Positions 21,701 through 33,396 of a stretch of 64,000 nucleotides of DNA are shown here, piece after piece; the stretch's first letter is position 1, and every line of letters starts with the position of its first letter. Source of the stretch: Strigamia acuminata (Eukaryota > Arthropoda > Chilopoda > Geophilomorpha > Linotaeniidae); NCBI GenBank assembly GCA_949358305.1, contig OX442314.1:23863060-23927059 (forward strand), given 5' to 3'. The notes beneath the pieces were generated by a model. That model saw nothing but the letters and a program-made list of their open reading frames with translations, was not told the origin of the DNA and did no database searches. The position numbers and the translations under genes are program-made.

Positions 21701-24700
21701 GGTACCCAATTTGGGTACCCAAAATTTCCTGAAATGATTAATCAAATTTTTTACAAATTTTCAGAAATCAATTTAATTTTTATTATGCCCACTGTGATTG
21801 AAACAGACTAAATCTGTTGTGGCACTCACTTCCGGAACTGCCAGCCCTTGTCCCATATAGACGATCATAACATTTTCATGTATTGAGATCGTGGGATAAC
21901 CAACGGTCACTTTACTTTTCAATAATCGGCCCTTGGTGGAGCTACGAGACCCGGAAGTGGTCAACAGACTAACGGGACATAAAATTATCCAAATTAAACA
22001 CAAAATTATCCAAATTAAACACAAAATTATCCAAATTAAACACAAAATTATCCAAATTAAACACAAAATTATCCAAATTAAACTAAAAATTATCAAAATA
22101 AAACTAAAAATTATCAAAATAAAACTAAAAATTATCAAAATTAAACATAAAATTATCAAAACATTTTTAAAAAATCATCAAAATCATTTAAAAAAGAAAG
22201 AAAAACTTTACCATTACCTGTTATGATCCAAACATGTTAATATTTTTATCTGGTTGATTGAGTAACTCCTCCTGGTTTTGTAAAACCAAAAAGGAGGAAT
22301 GATTTATCTTAAAAAAACGAATCAGTTATATTTGTGGAAGAAATAATTCACAATCAATGTTATCATTTTTATACATAACTTAAATAATGTCAAAATATAA
22401 CAAATCTTAAAGAAAAGTGCATTTTTTTTTTTTTAAATAGATAAATTTCGTTGCACTTGGGTACCCAAATTGGGTACCCCATTTTGGGTGTACCCTGCGT
22501 TTTGTTCAGAGCCACCTGGTATTGGTTTTTACAAGCAATTTCAAAATGGCTGCCACTCAAGTTAGGTTAGGATCGAACTTCCAATTGTTCTAATGTTTTC
22601 AGATGAAGCATCCACCGCCAAAAAACGTGAGTAAAAGCAGAATTGTGTCGAAAGAAGTGGGCCATCATTCGTTTAAGTGTGAAAATGAAGGAATTTTAAT
22701 TGTCATTTACTCGTAAAACCCAAAAACTAAACGATAAACAGACACAAAAGCGATATAACCTCTCGTGCATCCACAGTCTGACATATTTTTTATCGTCTAT
22801 TTTTACCGTTTATAAAACACACCACATGGACTAACTTTGTAGGTTTCTAATTGGTTCCCTGTATAAAACGTTTTCATGCATCAATACAACAAGTATAAAC
22901 ACATCATTAGTTGCGGCAATTTCATTATCTCATAAATGTATTGAACGATTATAAAATTGCCACTTCACTTCATAGTTCCACGTAGCTACTTCAACTACTT
23001 CCTTATGGGAATGTGCTGCTTACATATATACCGAAGCCATGTTAACAAATCCGTCAGTAAAAACTAGAATTCTAATCTTTTCTTTCCATCGTTATTTTTT
23101 TCCGTCCAAAATGCAATGAATTTCAATAGGCTAATAAAAATTTTTTTGTCTCCGGACCCCCTGTCGGGCCCCACCCATACCAACATCCTAGAGCAGTACT
23201 CAGCATGCTTAACCGCAACAATCCGAGCGAGCACACGAATGAGAAATATTGTAAATAGTCACTTTTTGGAGTTTTTAATTTTTTTCTCTTTAACTATTCA
23301 TTTTTTTTCAAAAAACTTTTAACAAAATGATAGCTCTAACAATCCTTTAAATCTTCCTAAAACCATTTTTACTTGTGAGAAATAGTTTCTGAGAAATTTC
23401 AAATATTAAAAGTTCCAAAAAATAGAGCATGCCATTTTTTTTGGCAAGGAATTGTACTCTGTAACAGCGCTTCGACTTCGTGTAATCGATTCAAACATAC
23501 CGTATTACCCCGCCTATTGCCGCATGCCGGTGTAGTGCGAGTATTACCGGCATGCCGATAAACCCCGTTTTTAACGGCATGCCGGTGTAAATGAATACGA
23601 ATTTTTTTTTCACCGTATCGGTAACATCCATTATACGCCCATTATACGTCGTTCATTTTAAGCAATTTTCGTTTATTTTAAGCAATTTTCGTTCATTTTA
23701 AGCAATTTTCACCCAATTTTCGTCCATTTTAAGCAATTTTCACCCAATTTTCGTTCATTTTAAGCAATTTTCACCCAATTTTCGTTCATTTTAAGAAATT
23801 TTCGTTCATTTTAAGCAATTTTTGTTCATTTTAAGCAATTTTCACTTATACCGGCATGTTTCGGTCTATACCGGCATGCCGGTATAGACTTTTTACGAAC
23901 GATTTCAAAACAGTCATAAACCCATGCCCAACGGCATGCCGCAATAGGCGGGGTAATACGGTAACTATAATAGATCATTCACACTTGTAGAAATTAGACT
24001 TTCTAAAAGTCACAACTTCTACATAAGTGGTTCAAGTGTGAACTAGGCATAATTTAATTGTGTTACTAAACGTTTCCCAACAACTAGAACTACTCGTGTG
24101 TGAAACATCGCATCGCATTCGTTCAACATTCGGTCCATCATTCACACAAATCATTCTCGATATTCTACTTGTTCTATCATTGCAACTTACATGGAAGTAT
24201 GCCCTGGTCCACCAATTGAGCGATTGGCCTTCTTAGCATCAATTTCACTTTAAGAGCTATAAAAAAAATTACATTTTACTACTTTAAAAAAAAAATCATT
24301 CAATTAAATTAAATAGTTTTTTTTTTTTTTTTTTTTTAATGTGACCACATACGCCACATTAAAAAATTGCAATTTCCTTCCTTCGTAGTGTCCCAATTAA
24401 AGCACAAGATTTATTCTAAGCAAAAATAGATGAAAATAAAGTAAAAAAAAAAAATTTACACTCTTTATTTTTGTCCATGGTCTTTTGAATTGGCGTTTCA
24501 TCCACCTCGCACTTGGGTGGAGAAAGTGGTTGGCCGCCCTGGCCGGAAGTGGCACGATTATTGCTACTGGATGTAGTTGTGTTCGTTGTGCTAGTCGTCG
24601 AGCTGCCTTCGGCCATATTGTTCAAATTGTAATCTTTGAACCAGTCGGGGTAAATGGCTATTATGGTATCCAAAAGATCCTGGTCCAATTGAATGCCCCA

Positions 24701-24832
24701 ATAAACCGTCTGGTTCTGTCCGCTTTCTAGAAAATCGAACAAAAGAAAAAAAGAAAAGAAATTTTAATTTTTTGACGCAACGCAACCTGCAATCACCTCA
24801 ATTTCACCGACTCGAGCACTAAATCCTATCAT
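15239..24832 (-). CDS. Mrtf: Myocardin-related transcription factor, 14 coding exons
   Basis: Exons on the - strand: 24787-24832, 24460-24726, 24191-24256, 19016-19147, 18773-18934, 18158-18597, 17939-18085, 17714-17873, 16972-17461, 16604-16911, 16285-16534, 16101-16203, 15911-16019, 15239-15852. All junctions are GT-AG and phases agree, giving 1,097 residues. RPEL motifs lie at about 105-127 (LRRPIAQLVDQGILP), 140-171 (RRPDRQELIQQHILE) and 185-215 (HRPGPLELIKGNIL). A basic box leads into FHEYKGPPNAQKS (about 367-380), then a Gln-rich stretch. SAP is at about 472-503 (LKKRNLPVSGSKPQLIQRL), with a coiled coil near 620-640, a PPPDY motif and an acidic C-terminus (SDWLDEMM). G-actin binds RPEL and keeps the factor in the cytoplasm; once free it activates SRF targets in the nucleus. 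The start ATG follows an in-frame TAA. Exon 1 uses a weak GTTGCG donor, so the N-terminus is the least certain part. Confidence 0.93.
17467..17666 (-). repeat. (TTTTA)n array, about 40 copies, in an MRTF intron
   Basis: An uninterrupted pentanucleotide array of about 200 bp (AAAAT on the + strand, TTTTA in the sense of the gene) fills most of the 252-bp intron just before the SAP exon. It ends only a few bases before the acceptor TTGCAG, so it effectively replaces the polypyrimidine tract. Confidence 0.97.
18706..18734. repeat. (AAAT)n microsatellite in an MRTF intron
   Basis: About seven AAAT units lie in the 175-bp intron after the third RPEL exon. Confidence 0.9.
21666..22513. mobile_element. 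Mutator-like non-autonomous element with 57-bp TIRs
   Basis: Perfect 57-bp inverted repeats (21666-21722 and 22457-22513) start GGCTCTGAACAAAACGCAGG. The element is flanked by a perfect 9-bp duplication, ACCTGGTAT (21657-21665 and 22514-22522). Nine-base duplications are typical of Mutator-like elements. No transposase is encoded. The TIRs contain two GGGTACCC palindromes. Perfect ends suggest recent activity. Confidence 0.85.
21975..22165. repeat. 21-bp minisatellite inside the Mutator-like element
   Basis: Units of AAAATTATCCAAATTAAACAC and variants are repeated about nine times, with the later copies diverging to AAAATTATCAAAATAAAACT. The array lies between the TIRs and accounts for the apparent frame here. 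Confidence 0.9.
23500..23961. mobile_element. Mariner-like MITE with GCATGC-rich ends
   Basis: Inverted ends of about 30 bp (CCGTATTACCCCGCCTATTG, then GCATGCCG) differ at one base, with TA on both sides (23498-23499, 23962-23963). TA duplication points to the Tc1/mariner group. The interior has several CGGCATGCCG palindromes and short tandem repeats with the core TTCATTTTAAGCAATTTTC. No transposase is present. Confidence 0.85.
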
Positions 24833-25060
24833 TTCTTGTCGTTAAACACCGATTAAATTGCAAATGAGTCCATTTTACTCTCTTTTTTCGATAAATCATG
24901 CATTTAGCCTATATTTCATCGATGAAAAATTTCTCGCATGATGTTTAGGACGCGACAATTAACACCGCAACGACCTCTCACGGCTTTTGCGGACAAATGT
25001 CAGCAGTTTTATTCGCTCGCAAGTGCGTATCGTGCTTTCGGGTTACATAAAATAATATAT
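24833..25060 (-). promoter_or_regulatory. Probable MRTF 5' UTR and promoter
   Basis: On the - strand this stretch leads directly into the MRTF start codon. It is richer in CpG than its surroundings, notably at 24,950-25,045. No TATA box or initiator was recognised. Just upstream, 25,050-25,114 can form a hairpin. Confidence 0.35.
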
Positions 25061-25114
25061 AAACCATGCAGAACACGATTTTTAATTTGTTCTGCTTGGT
25101 TTATATATTATATA
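25050..25114. repeat. Short inverted repeat
   Basis: The arms AATATATAAACCATGCAGAA and TTCTGCTTGGTTTATATATT flank a loop of about 20 bases. The origin is unknown; it may be a small MITE or a structured element in the MRTF leader region. Confidence 0.6.
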
Positions 25115-26077
25115 CGTGAAGTTGCATCTTGCAAAACCAAGTCACGTTTCTTTCAACTTTTAAATTTTTATATCTTCATCTTAATATCAATTTTTTTTTT
25201 TATTTTTTATTTAATTCTTCTTTTTTAATTTTTTTAAATATAATTGCCACTTCAAACCACAAACACAGCTCCATATTTTACGACCCCATTAAAAAAGGCA
25301 CGTGAAAACTTTATTAAAGGAAAATATATGTTGATCTTCACGAAGTTTTAATTTAAGCTGTAAAAACCTCAACTTCCGTTTTACTTTGCCACACACTGAT
25401 TAAGATCTCTATCGGCAGATCTCGAGCGATAACCTAAATTCAAAAAAACAGTCATCACTTGAAATCCAGTTTTACCGCTGCATTGTCACTCACAACAAAA
25501 TTAAATTTATTTTAAAATTAAAATTAAAATTAAAATTAATAAAAAAAATAAAAAATAAAAAATCTCAATTTATTTCCAGGTCATTCTCTAACCCCTTATT
25601 GGCCATAATATATAAACACTCAATTATATTTGTGCATACGAAACCATAGAGTTCGTTGGCAAAACGATGCATTGTATTCAACGGGAAATATTCACTTATA
25701 ATTAACCCGAGCCATAAATTTACATCACATCTGTCATTGAAAGTAGGCTAAAGGAGCGGTCACAGCTGCAGGCGCCCCCCAATTGAAGGGGGAAAAAGAA
25801 AGAAAGAAATGAAAATAAGAGAAGTCAAACATCACTTCAATCAGCTGACTCAACCAAATCATATTCCACCTCTCCACCTAAATAACATCAGCAATTTCAA
25901 ACTTCTTCCCAACTTGTTATCCACCAATTACCTCTCTTCTCAGCTCTCCACAACCACAATGTCGCACTCACTGACCACGTGGACACCATTTTATGCCTCT
26001 ACCTGCAAAAACTGTCCCGCTATTTACATTTTCTCCCGCATTCTACTGCGGTTTCGAAAATAACAACGTTTGAACAC
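25115..26077. other. AT-rich stretch without recognised genes
   Basis: Only simple repeats were seen, including an (AAAATT)n-type run at about 25,505-25,540. Nothing coding is supported. Confidence 0.5.
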
Positions 26078-26079
26078 TA

Positions 26080-26266
26080 AACTCTATTCCAAAAAGTATT
26101 TGAAATACTCTCATTGGAGATTTTGTCTCTAGTTCAGTTGTGTATTGAATATGATGCTGTTTTCAGATTCCATTAGACTTGTGCTGTTTTGTCGCAATGC
26201 ATTTATACTGGTGTTATGAATCTCCCAACCAATGGGAGTATTTCAAATACTTTTTGGAATAGAGTT
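26080..26266. mobile_element. 187-bp MITE with TA target site
   Basis: Near-perfect inverted ends of about 38 bp begin AACTCTATTCCAAAAAGTAT, with one mismatch. TA lies on both sides (26078-26079, 26267-26268). The interior has no coding capacity. The TA duplication suggests mobilisation by a mariner-type transposase. Confidence 0.8.
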
Positions 26267-26299
26267 TAAAAACAACACACACAAACTTCAATTTTTCTC

Positions 26300-26535
26300 C
26301 ATAGTTGTTCGACGTACATCCTGTGCATTCTGCGTTATTTAGCAGTGTTAAGCCTAATATTAAGCCTAATAATGCTAAAATTAAGTAAATAAACAACTGT
26401 AAACTTATTAACAAAAGTAATTCACAACATGTTGCCGAAGTATTGATACTTTGTTTCCTTTGGCAATCGCTATGTTAAATGCATGTGCAGAATGAGATGC
26501 GCAGTTTTAATTTGGGATCAAGACACCAGGGGCAA
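26300..26535. repeat. Diverged copy of the 44.7-kb foldback family
   Basis: The inner block TTATTTAGCAG-GTTAAGCCTAAT and the right end GATGCGCAG...GGGATCAAGACACC match the element at 44,701-44,989 with many differences. It is an older member of the same family. Confidence 0.6.
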
Positions 26536-29489
26536 ACTGTAGGTCCTAAGCCTAAACCTAAAACCTAAAACTAACCCGACCGCTAGGTTAAATCAAGTGC
26601 TTTTTTTCTTTCTTTCTTTCTTTCACCTGGTCACCCTACTAACGTCTATCTCCATCACTCGACAACACATGTAAACACGCATTTCTCTGTAATTTCAAGT
26701 GGCAGATTCCACTTCCGTACAATTTCCTGACATGTAGACGTCCATTAGAGAGTCTTTTAAGTGACTAAAAGCTCAAACCTGATTCCACAAGAACCCCAAA
26801 CTACTTTAAAGCTTCAAACTAAACTAGAGCTCTTTAATCGTTGACACTTAACCTTAATGCATATGCATGGCCTTTATGAATGAAGGAAAAGAAGGCTTAA
26901 GGCTTTCTAATATAATTATAATTATTCAATGTTGGTACAGACATTCTCAAAGATTTCCATGTATCATATCGCGACCTTAGTCACCTTTATGGTTAAATGG
27001 TATTTAAACTTCATCCCCCCCTCTATATGTTCTCCATTCTCTGACATTCTGGTTTCATAAATTATTCATATTTGTTGAATAAACCTTTATCCATGCATCT
27101 CCACTGAATGACATCATTCAAAATTCATCAAAAATTCATAAATTCGTTAAAAATTCAAAAATTCATTAAAAGTTCAAAAACAATATCAATTTTCAATTCA
27201 ATGTCAAATTTCCTATTAAAAATTCAATTAAAACGACGAAAAAGTCATTAAAAATCCAAAAAATGTCAATTTCCAACTAAATGTCAAATACCAAATTGAA
27301 TTCCCCATTAAAAATTCAACGAAGACGTCGAAAATCGTTCCGAATCCACAGATAAATAAAAAAAAATAGTTTATTAAACTCGACGTGAGAAAAAAATGAA
27401 ATAAACAAGTCGAAAACCACTTATTGCAGACCACCATTGGTCAAAAACCAGTCTCATTGAAAAATCCCCCAGCTCGAGAGAGAAAAAAATATCGAGGCAA
27501 ACCCTTATTTGCATGAATCGTCCCTGGAATTTGTGACGTCGCGTGACGTCAAAATGACGACTCCTCAACAGCTGCACACAACCTGTGAAGGAATCCCCAA
27601 TTTTACGCCGAACTGGGGGTTCCCTGAACCCCGAGACCCGTCTCACAATGTTGCCCGTCTTAAAATACGTCGATTAACTTCGGTTTTGTACGCGACACGG
27701 GTCGTCTACTGGGCGTTTTTCACGAAAACACGAAGAATTTCCAACGTCCTTCAGACAAGGGTGGGGAAAGAGACGCGTCAACGAATAAAACATTAACGAC
27801 TCGGGGGCCCTGTACAACCTTCCCACTCGTTTAATTCGAAATATTGGGCCTCGTCGTTGTTATTTGACAACATTCCTGCGACACATTTGAGGATTTTTGA
27901 ATATTTTGAGTAAACAAGGTCATGGGTCGAGTAGGAAATGTGACAAGAGCGTTGAAGGATGCTACGGATGTGAAGTACCCACCAAAAGCATAATAATATA
28001 AATCTGGAAGCTTTTAAAGGTCATCAAATTGATTGTTTTGTGTAGTTAACAACTAAAATATAGAAATTTGATGTTTGATTTCGAGTAATGATTTTTTTTA
28101 TTATAAATTTTATTATAAAATAATGTTAAAACTGTTTTAAAAAAATATTAATCTATTTACACAATTTTTATAATTTTTTTGTAGTTTTAAATATTATTTT
28201 ACAATTATTTTAGTATTTTCTAAAATTTTTTTTTACCATAATTTCGACTTATTTTTGTTATTCCAAGCGTTTGAAATTTTTGTTGCCACTAATTCACATT
28301 TAATTGTTGTTTTCCAACGTCTATTCGTGGTATTTCTCATTATTTCGATGCTTTCCCACGTCATTTCAATTTTTCTCCACGTCAATTGTCATCCATTCAA
28401 CCTGCCATTATTCTTTCATCACTTAAAAAAACATCTGTAATTATAAATAGGATATTCCCTATTGTTTTTAATTTCTATTCCAACCCATTTTTTCTATCTA
28501 AAACCTCATCCCACCGTTACACAACGATTTAATGATGATTAATCGATACTAAACGAGCAAAATATAAATAACGTAATTCCAACTTTTTACCTCCGCCAAT
28601 AAATTAAAATTAGAAATTAAAAGTGTGGGAAATGCGTGACTTTTCAATTCTAATTTAGATGCAGCTGCCCCCCCTCAGGATTACAAATTTCAATAGAAAA
28701 ACGTGAAAAACACAAACAAGGCCGCAACTAAACCAAGGTTGTGTATAAACTACTCGATTAATTTCCTAAAAATGTATCATTTTTCCTTCTCCAAACTCCC
28801 CAAACAAAATCTCCGACCAAAACCAAAGTGTCCACCAACAACAAACCCGCGTCCAATTGAAATTCCCACAAATAAAAAGCAAACTTACGCGTGGAGTAGC
28901 ATTGGGATGATAATCAGTGAATCAGGAAGACGATTTGAGTGTATTCAAGACACCTGTGGAACCGAGTGAACACATGGATTTGCATCGAAGCATTGGGTTG
29001 GGTGCCTTCAACCACCCACTGGTGGCGCGTGACTTTTTTGCTCCGGTCTGCGAGCGAAACAAGGCCCTAAGGCCAGCAAAAGTAAAGGAGGGATTTGTTC
29101 TGCTGTAAGAACTTGTATAATATCGGCTAGTTCAAAATCTGACCTTGTCAAATCCTCTGAATACGTGAGTTGATTTCAACCACATTGAACAAAAAATTGT
29201 GATGTGCAAAAAAAAATTGCAATAAAGAAATTAAAGAATAGAAACACAAGCTGTTAGATGTGTAGCAATTAAAGTGTTGCACTTTCTACTCACGTTTTTT
29301 TTTTACTTTTTAAATTATATGGTTATTTTTTAGGATCAAGATGATTCATAATTTAACAGTTTGATGTGGTGTTTGTGGTAGTGTTCATATAAATAGGCCT
29401 TAAAAACTTTTGCTCTTGGCATTCTTGTATTATTAAGTATGAGTATTGTAAAGCATTTTAAGTTTGTGGTGGTTTCTCCTACAGGCCTG
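26536..29489. other. Intergenic DNA with a regulatory-like cluster
   Basis: No gene is supported. There is a (TTTC)n run at about 26,602-26,625 and an irregular AAAATTCA-rich stretch at 27,115-27,330. A GC-rich island at 27,500-27,860 contains CRE-like sites. The region lies upstream of MRTF. Confidence 0.4.
27507..27551. promoter_or_regulatory. Octamer plus two CRE/ATF sites
   Basis: ATTTGCAT (27507-27514) is followed by TGACGTC (27534-27540) and the full CRE TGACGTCA (27544-27551). The cluster lies at the left edge of a GC-rich island. It looks like a promoter or enhancer core, possibly an alternative MRTF promoter 2.7 kb upstream of the start codon, but no transcript can be assigned. Confidence 0.4.
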
Positions 29490-29690
29490 TTGCAGATATC
29501 TTGATGCCAATTCTAACACTAAATTCAATTTTTTTTGCACACGAAAACAGTGTCTAAAATTGTTTATTGAGCACAAGTGAATAGTGTCATTAACTGTTAT
29601 TATTTCTAAAAATTATTTCTAGTGTTTATGTATGCTTAGAATGGTATTTTTCACTTTGATTTTGGTATCAAGATATCGGGCGTAGACTAA
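29490..29690. repeat. Small element sharing ends with the 44.7-kb foldback family
   Basis: The right end reads GGTATCAAGATATCGGGCG and the left end carries the inverted GATATCTTGATGCC. The same terminal sequence closes the element at 44,989. The interior differs. Confidence 0.5.
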
Positions 29691-29744
29691 GTTACTCTTT
29701 AGTTATTTTTAACTGTTTTCTACAAGATTTGTTGTTATTTTTCA

Positions 29745-29990
29745 TTGTTACTAGATTTTTTTGTTGTAATTTTTCATTGTTACAAAATTGCTTGTTGTAA
29801 TTTTTCATTGTTACTAGATTTTTTTGTTAAAATTTTTCATTGTTACAAAATTGTTTGTTGTAATTTTTCATTGTTACTAGACATTTTTTTTTTAATTTTT
29901 CATTGTTACTAGATTTTTTTTTGTAATTTTTCATTGTTACTAGATTATTTGTTGTAATTTTTCATTGTTACTCAATTCTTTGTTGTCATT
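29745..29990. repeat. About 30-bp tandem repeat, roughly eight copies
   Basis: The core is TTGTTGTAATTTTTCATTG followed by TTACTAGATT, with indels between copies. It resembles the TTTTTCATT core of the minisatellite at 34.3-34.9 kb. Confidence 0.85.
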
Positions 29991-32900
29991 TTGAATTCTT
30001 ACAAGATTTTTTGTTGTTAATTACGGAGTATATTATTTTCTTAATTTTTGTTACTTTCCATTGTTTCCAATACTTTTGTTATTTTTCATTGTTTCCTGCA
30101 TTTCACTGGCGTAGTAGAAACTTAGCTGAATTTGCTTTAAACAATTTATAACACATTCTTTTACAATGAGCGAATTTGGCAGAACTCCTAACAATTCAAA
30201 CCTGTTAATTATAATTACTCAATAATTCACACGTTATATAAAACAAAAAAACCAAAAAAATACGACATTTTGCCACATTCACCACCGTAAATAAGCCCCA
30301 AACAGTCATGTGTTCTCCCACTAAATTTCAAGACAAAAAACGAAAATAATAATCAATAAATCTTGAGTAGTTCTCAAACTGGCGTCTCGGTCACCCGGGG
30401 CACGTGCACCAAGGTAGGCACATGTGGTCAATCTCTTTTCACATTGGTTGACGCCTACACATTTCAAAACCGGAATGACAAACAGGAATAAAAAATATAT
30501 GTGTAAGAAGAAAGGTAAATGGTCATCCCACTCACTACCCAATTTTGTTAGCTGTCAGGGTCATGTTAAACATTTCGCAATAATTATTAACATTCGAAGA
30601 AGATAATTCAAACTCACTTCCGGTCAAAACTAGATTTTTCAAAAAAATATATGTTTACACGTCAACGACCCTCAACCTCCTTTCATCCTAAAACCTTTTT
30701 TATATTTTCAATTAATTCCAAACCAAATTGGTTTCACCTGGCGCTATGTTAATCGATACGGGCATTAATCAATTCAATTCCTGTACTTAGAAATTGACAA
30801 ATTGACAAATTGACCTAACACAGATCTAAATGACTCCATCACATTACCTGGTCAATGGTCTAAACATTCATTCTCCCGATCCAACGTTTCCTATACTCAA
30901 ATAAATAGCAGCTCAAGGCCCCAAAAACATTAAAAAGCCTAATGACTCTAAATTTGGGTTTAGGAGCTTAAGGCCCCCAAATTTATCAGGCCCTATAGTA
31001 GGTCCACTTGGCCCGGGTTATTTTACTATTATACAAAACTAAATTGAAATGCCTTTAAGACTTATATTCGTAACTGTAATTTTTTTTACGTATAACTACG
31101 GCTAAGAGGACAATCCTCGTAACGGAAATGGAAACGGGCGCCTAAAACAAATAACAATGAAACAAGTAACAATAAAACCACAACAAACAACATGGCACAG
31201 TTACTATTGTGCCTGCTTGGAAATTTTGTTTATTATAACGGTTTCGGTCTGTGCCGTAGTGCCATAGTGCCATACTATGCACAGGAAAATACACCACTCA
31301 AAACAAAACCATCAAAATCTTATCAATTTTTTAAATTAATTTTCAGATCTTTATCAAAATTTAAAGATTATGCATGTTCATGATGAAATAAGCACAAAAT
31401 TTCACTTAGAGCGAGGCGGGAGGCATCCATTTCGATTCAAAACGAGGTTGTTTACTCTGAAAACGTATTGTCTGTAAATTCAATTTTAATTACAGTTTGC
31501 TGGGAGGGGATTAAAACCTGCGCAATTACCATCTCTATATTTTCGGACCATTAATCACAACAAAGTCACACACAAACACAGTATAGTCTATAACTTTAAA
31601 TCCCGTAAATAAATAAACGCAAACATTCATTCTCTTCCATCTCTTTCCCACAATGCACCGCCCAAATTCCAACAAAATCAATCGCAATAACAAAAACAGG
31701 ATTTAACCTGCAAACAGGATCCACGTGCATATAAATTTCGATTTTTATTATTAAAAATTTATTTTAAAAAAAAAAAATAAAAATAAAAAATATATATATA
31801 TAAACAATGCTCCTGCCAACAGGCGAGAACACGTTGTAGAGTCATTATCACAGTGTAAAACAACAACAACAACAAACCCTTCAGCTTCCTCATTTGCACG
31901 TCGCCCGTCTTCCTTATGGATCCATCAACGTCAAATTTCCAACTCATACCATTCAACCAATGACACAATTTCCTCTCCATTTACATAATGTCAGTTGTGT
32001 TTTCAATTTTTCTTTTCTAATTTTACGCCGTTCCACTTGCCTACTTCGAGCACTACAAAGAAACTCAACTGACCACTATCATTCGAGATTGAACCCTTTT
32101 TTTTCCGTTATACGAGCAATCCAATTCCAACCATCTGTGTTCTTAACCACTGAAAAACCCGTCAAATATTCATCGCATTCCTGTTCCATTAACCGCACCC
32201 ATACGCCAATTAATTAATGCATCTCGTCAAGAATTTTCCAATCGATTAGTCTAATTAAAATTAAAGCATTTAAATTATAGGTGTGAAAAAAAATTTTTTC
32301 TTTTTTTTTTTCTTCAAAGGTGCCTCGAGGTCCTCTAGTGGGTTTCAAAGGGGTAAGAAAGATGGGCGGATAAATGCAGAATTTCCTTCACACCTTTGCA
32401 ATTGTCTTCTTAACAAGGCACCTTAGGCAGGTTGTTTTCTTTGTATTCATAATGAGGAAATGTTTACTACATTTTTTTAAAAAATATTTTTTTTCGTATA
32501 TAAACATAAAAAAAAATTAAGAAAATTGCATTATTCATTTTTGGAATATTTTTTTTCCACTTTTTTTTTTTGTGTGCATTTCTTTCACTATTTTTCATTA
32601 TTCAAATCTGACCCCCACTGGACCCCACACCCAAGTAAATTGCATCAAATGACACCAAAACCCTCATAGTTGAAGCTAAAAAATGGCATCATTAGACCAG
32701 CCATTTTTTTCCCCTTCCTCATTTGAAAATAGAAAAGTAAAAAAAAATTAAAAATAAACACCTGATGCAAAATTCACTTAATAAAACCAAACCACCAAAT
32801 AATTAAAACCATTTTAAGCCTAAATCCCATTACTTACCCCACAAACTAACGACATCAACTCAAATTTATCCATTTTTAACACAAAAACAAACAAACTCAC

Positions 32901-33230
32901 TTAAACACCCATTGTTAATGCACAATAACTGCTCGAAAAAACCTGTTTTACTGCACCAACAACAATAAACAGACAATATAACCCTAATTCCCATAGCCAA
33001 ACAATCAAAAACATGACATCAACACTGAAAAGGGCGTTCAATGCTTGTTCCCATTATTAATCTACAATCATTAAGCCTAAGCATTCTGCTACCTTTTTCC
33101 TCGCAACTGCCCATAAAACAACACCTTAAAACTTGACCTTTCAATCCACCCTCATATACCAACGAAAAAATTCAAATATTTCACAAAAATAATTCCCAGA
33201 AAAGCGAAATAAACCAAATAACCCACGTGT
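29991..33230. other. AT-rich intergenic stretch
   Basis: No gene, RNA or element that I can support. Short frames here are chance. Confidence 0.5.
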
Positions 33231-33308
33231 CCACCGCCCCCTTCTTGCAAGCCAAAACCACCAAACCGCACATCAAACAAACAAGGTCGAGTGAAGGTCA
33301 CGACTCAC

Positions 33309-33396
33309 CTTGGCTCCACCAACACCTTCTGGTGCGCCTCGTCACCCTTCGCGTCCATGGATGTCTCCTAACCCTTTGATTCTCTGCATACGCCAT
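33309..33396 (-). promoter_or_regulatory. Possible alternative first exon of MRTF
   Basis: A GC-rich island (33,230-33,600) carries a strong - strand donor, CCAAG|GTGAGT, at 33,309. Two ATGs precede it. The upstream one (33,394-33,396) gives 29 codons in the right phase to join the MRTF exon at 24,726. The downstream one, in a better context, gives a more protein-like peptide but the wrong phase. It could be a distal non-coding or coding first exon, or belong to another transcript. Confidence 0.25.

Larger units (their letters stand above)
19148..24190 (-). other. Large third intron of MRTF
   Basis: This 5,043-bp intron separates the first RPEL exon from the second. It holds a Mutator-like element (21,666-22,513), a mariner-like element (23,500-23,961) and an (AAAG)n run at about 21,131. 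The rest is AT-rich with no exon that I could support. The intron begins and ends with standard GT and AG. Confidence 0.75.
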
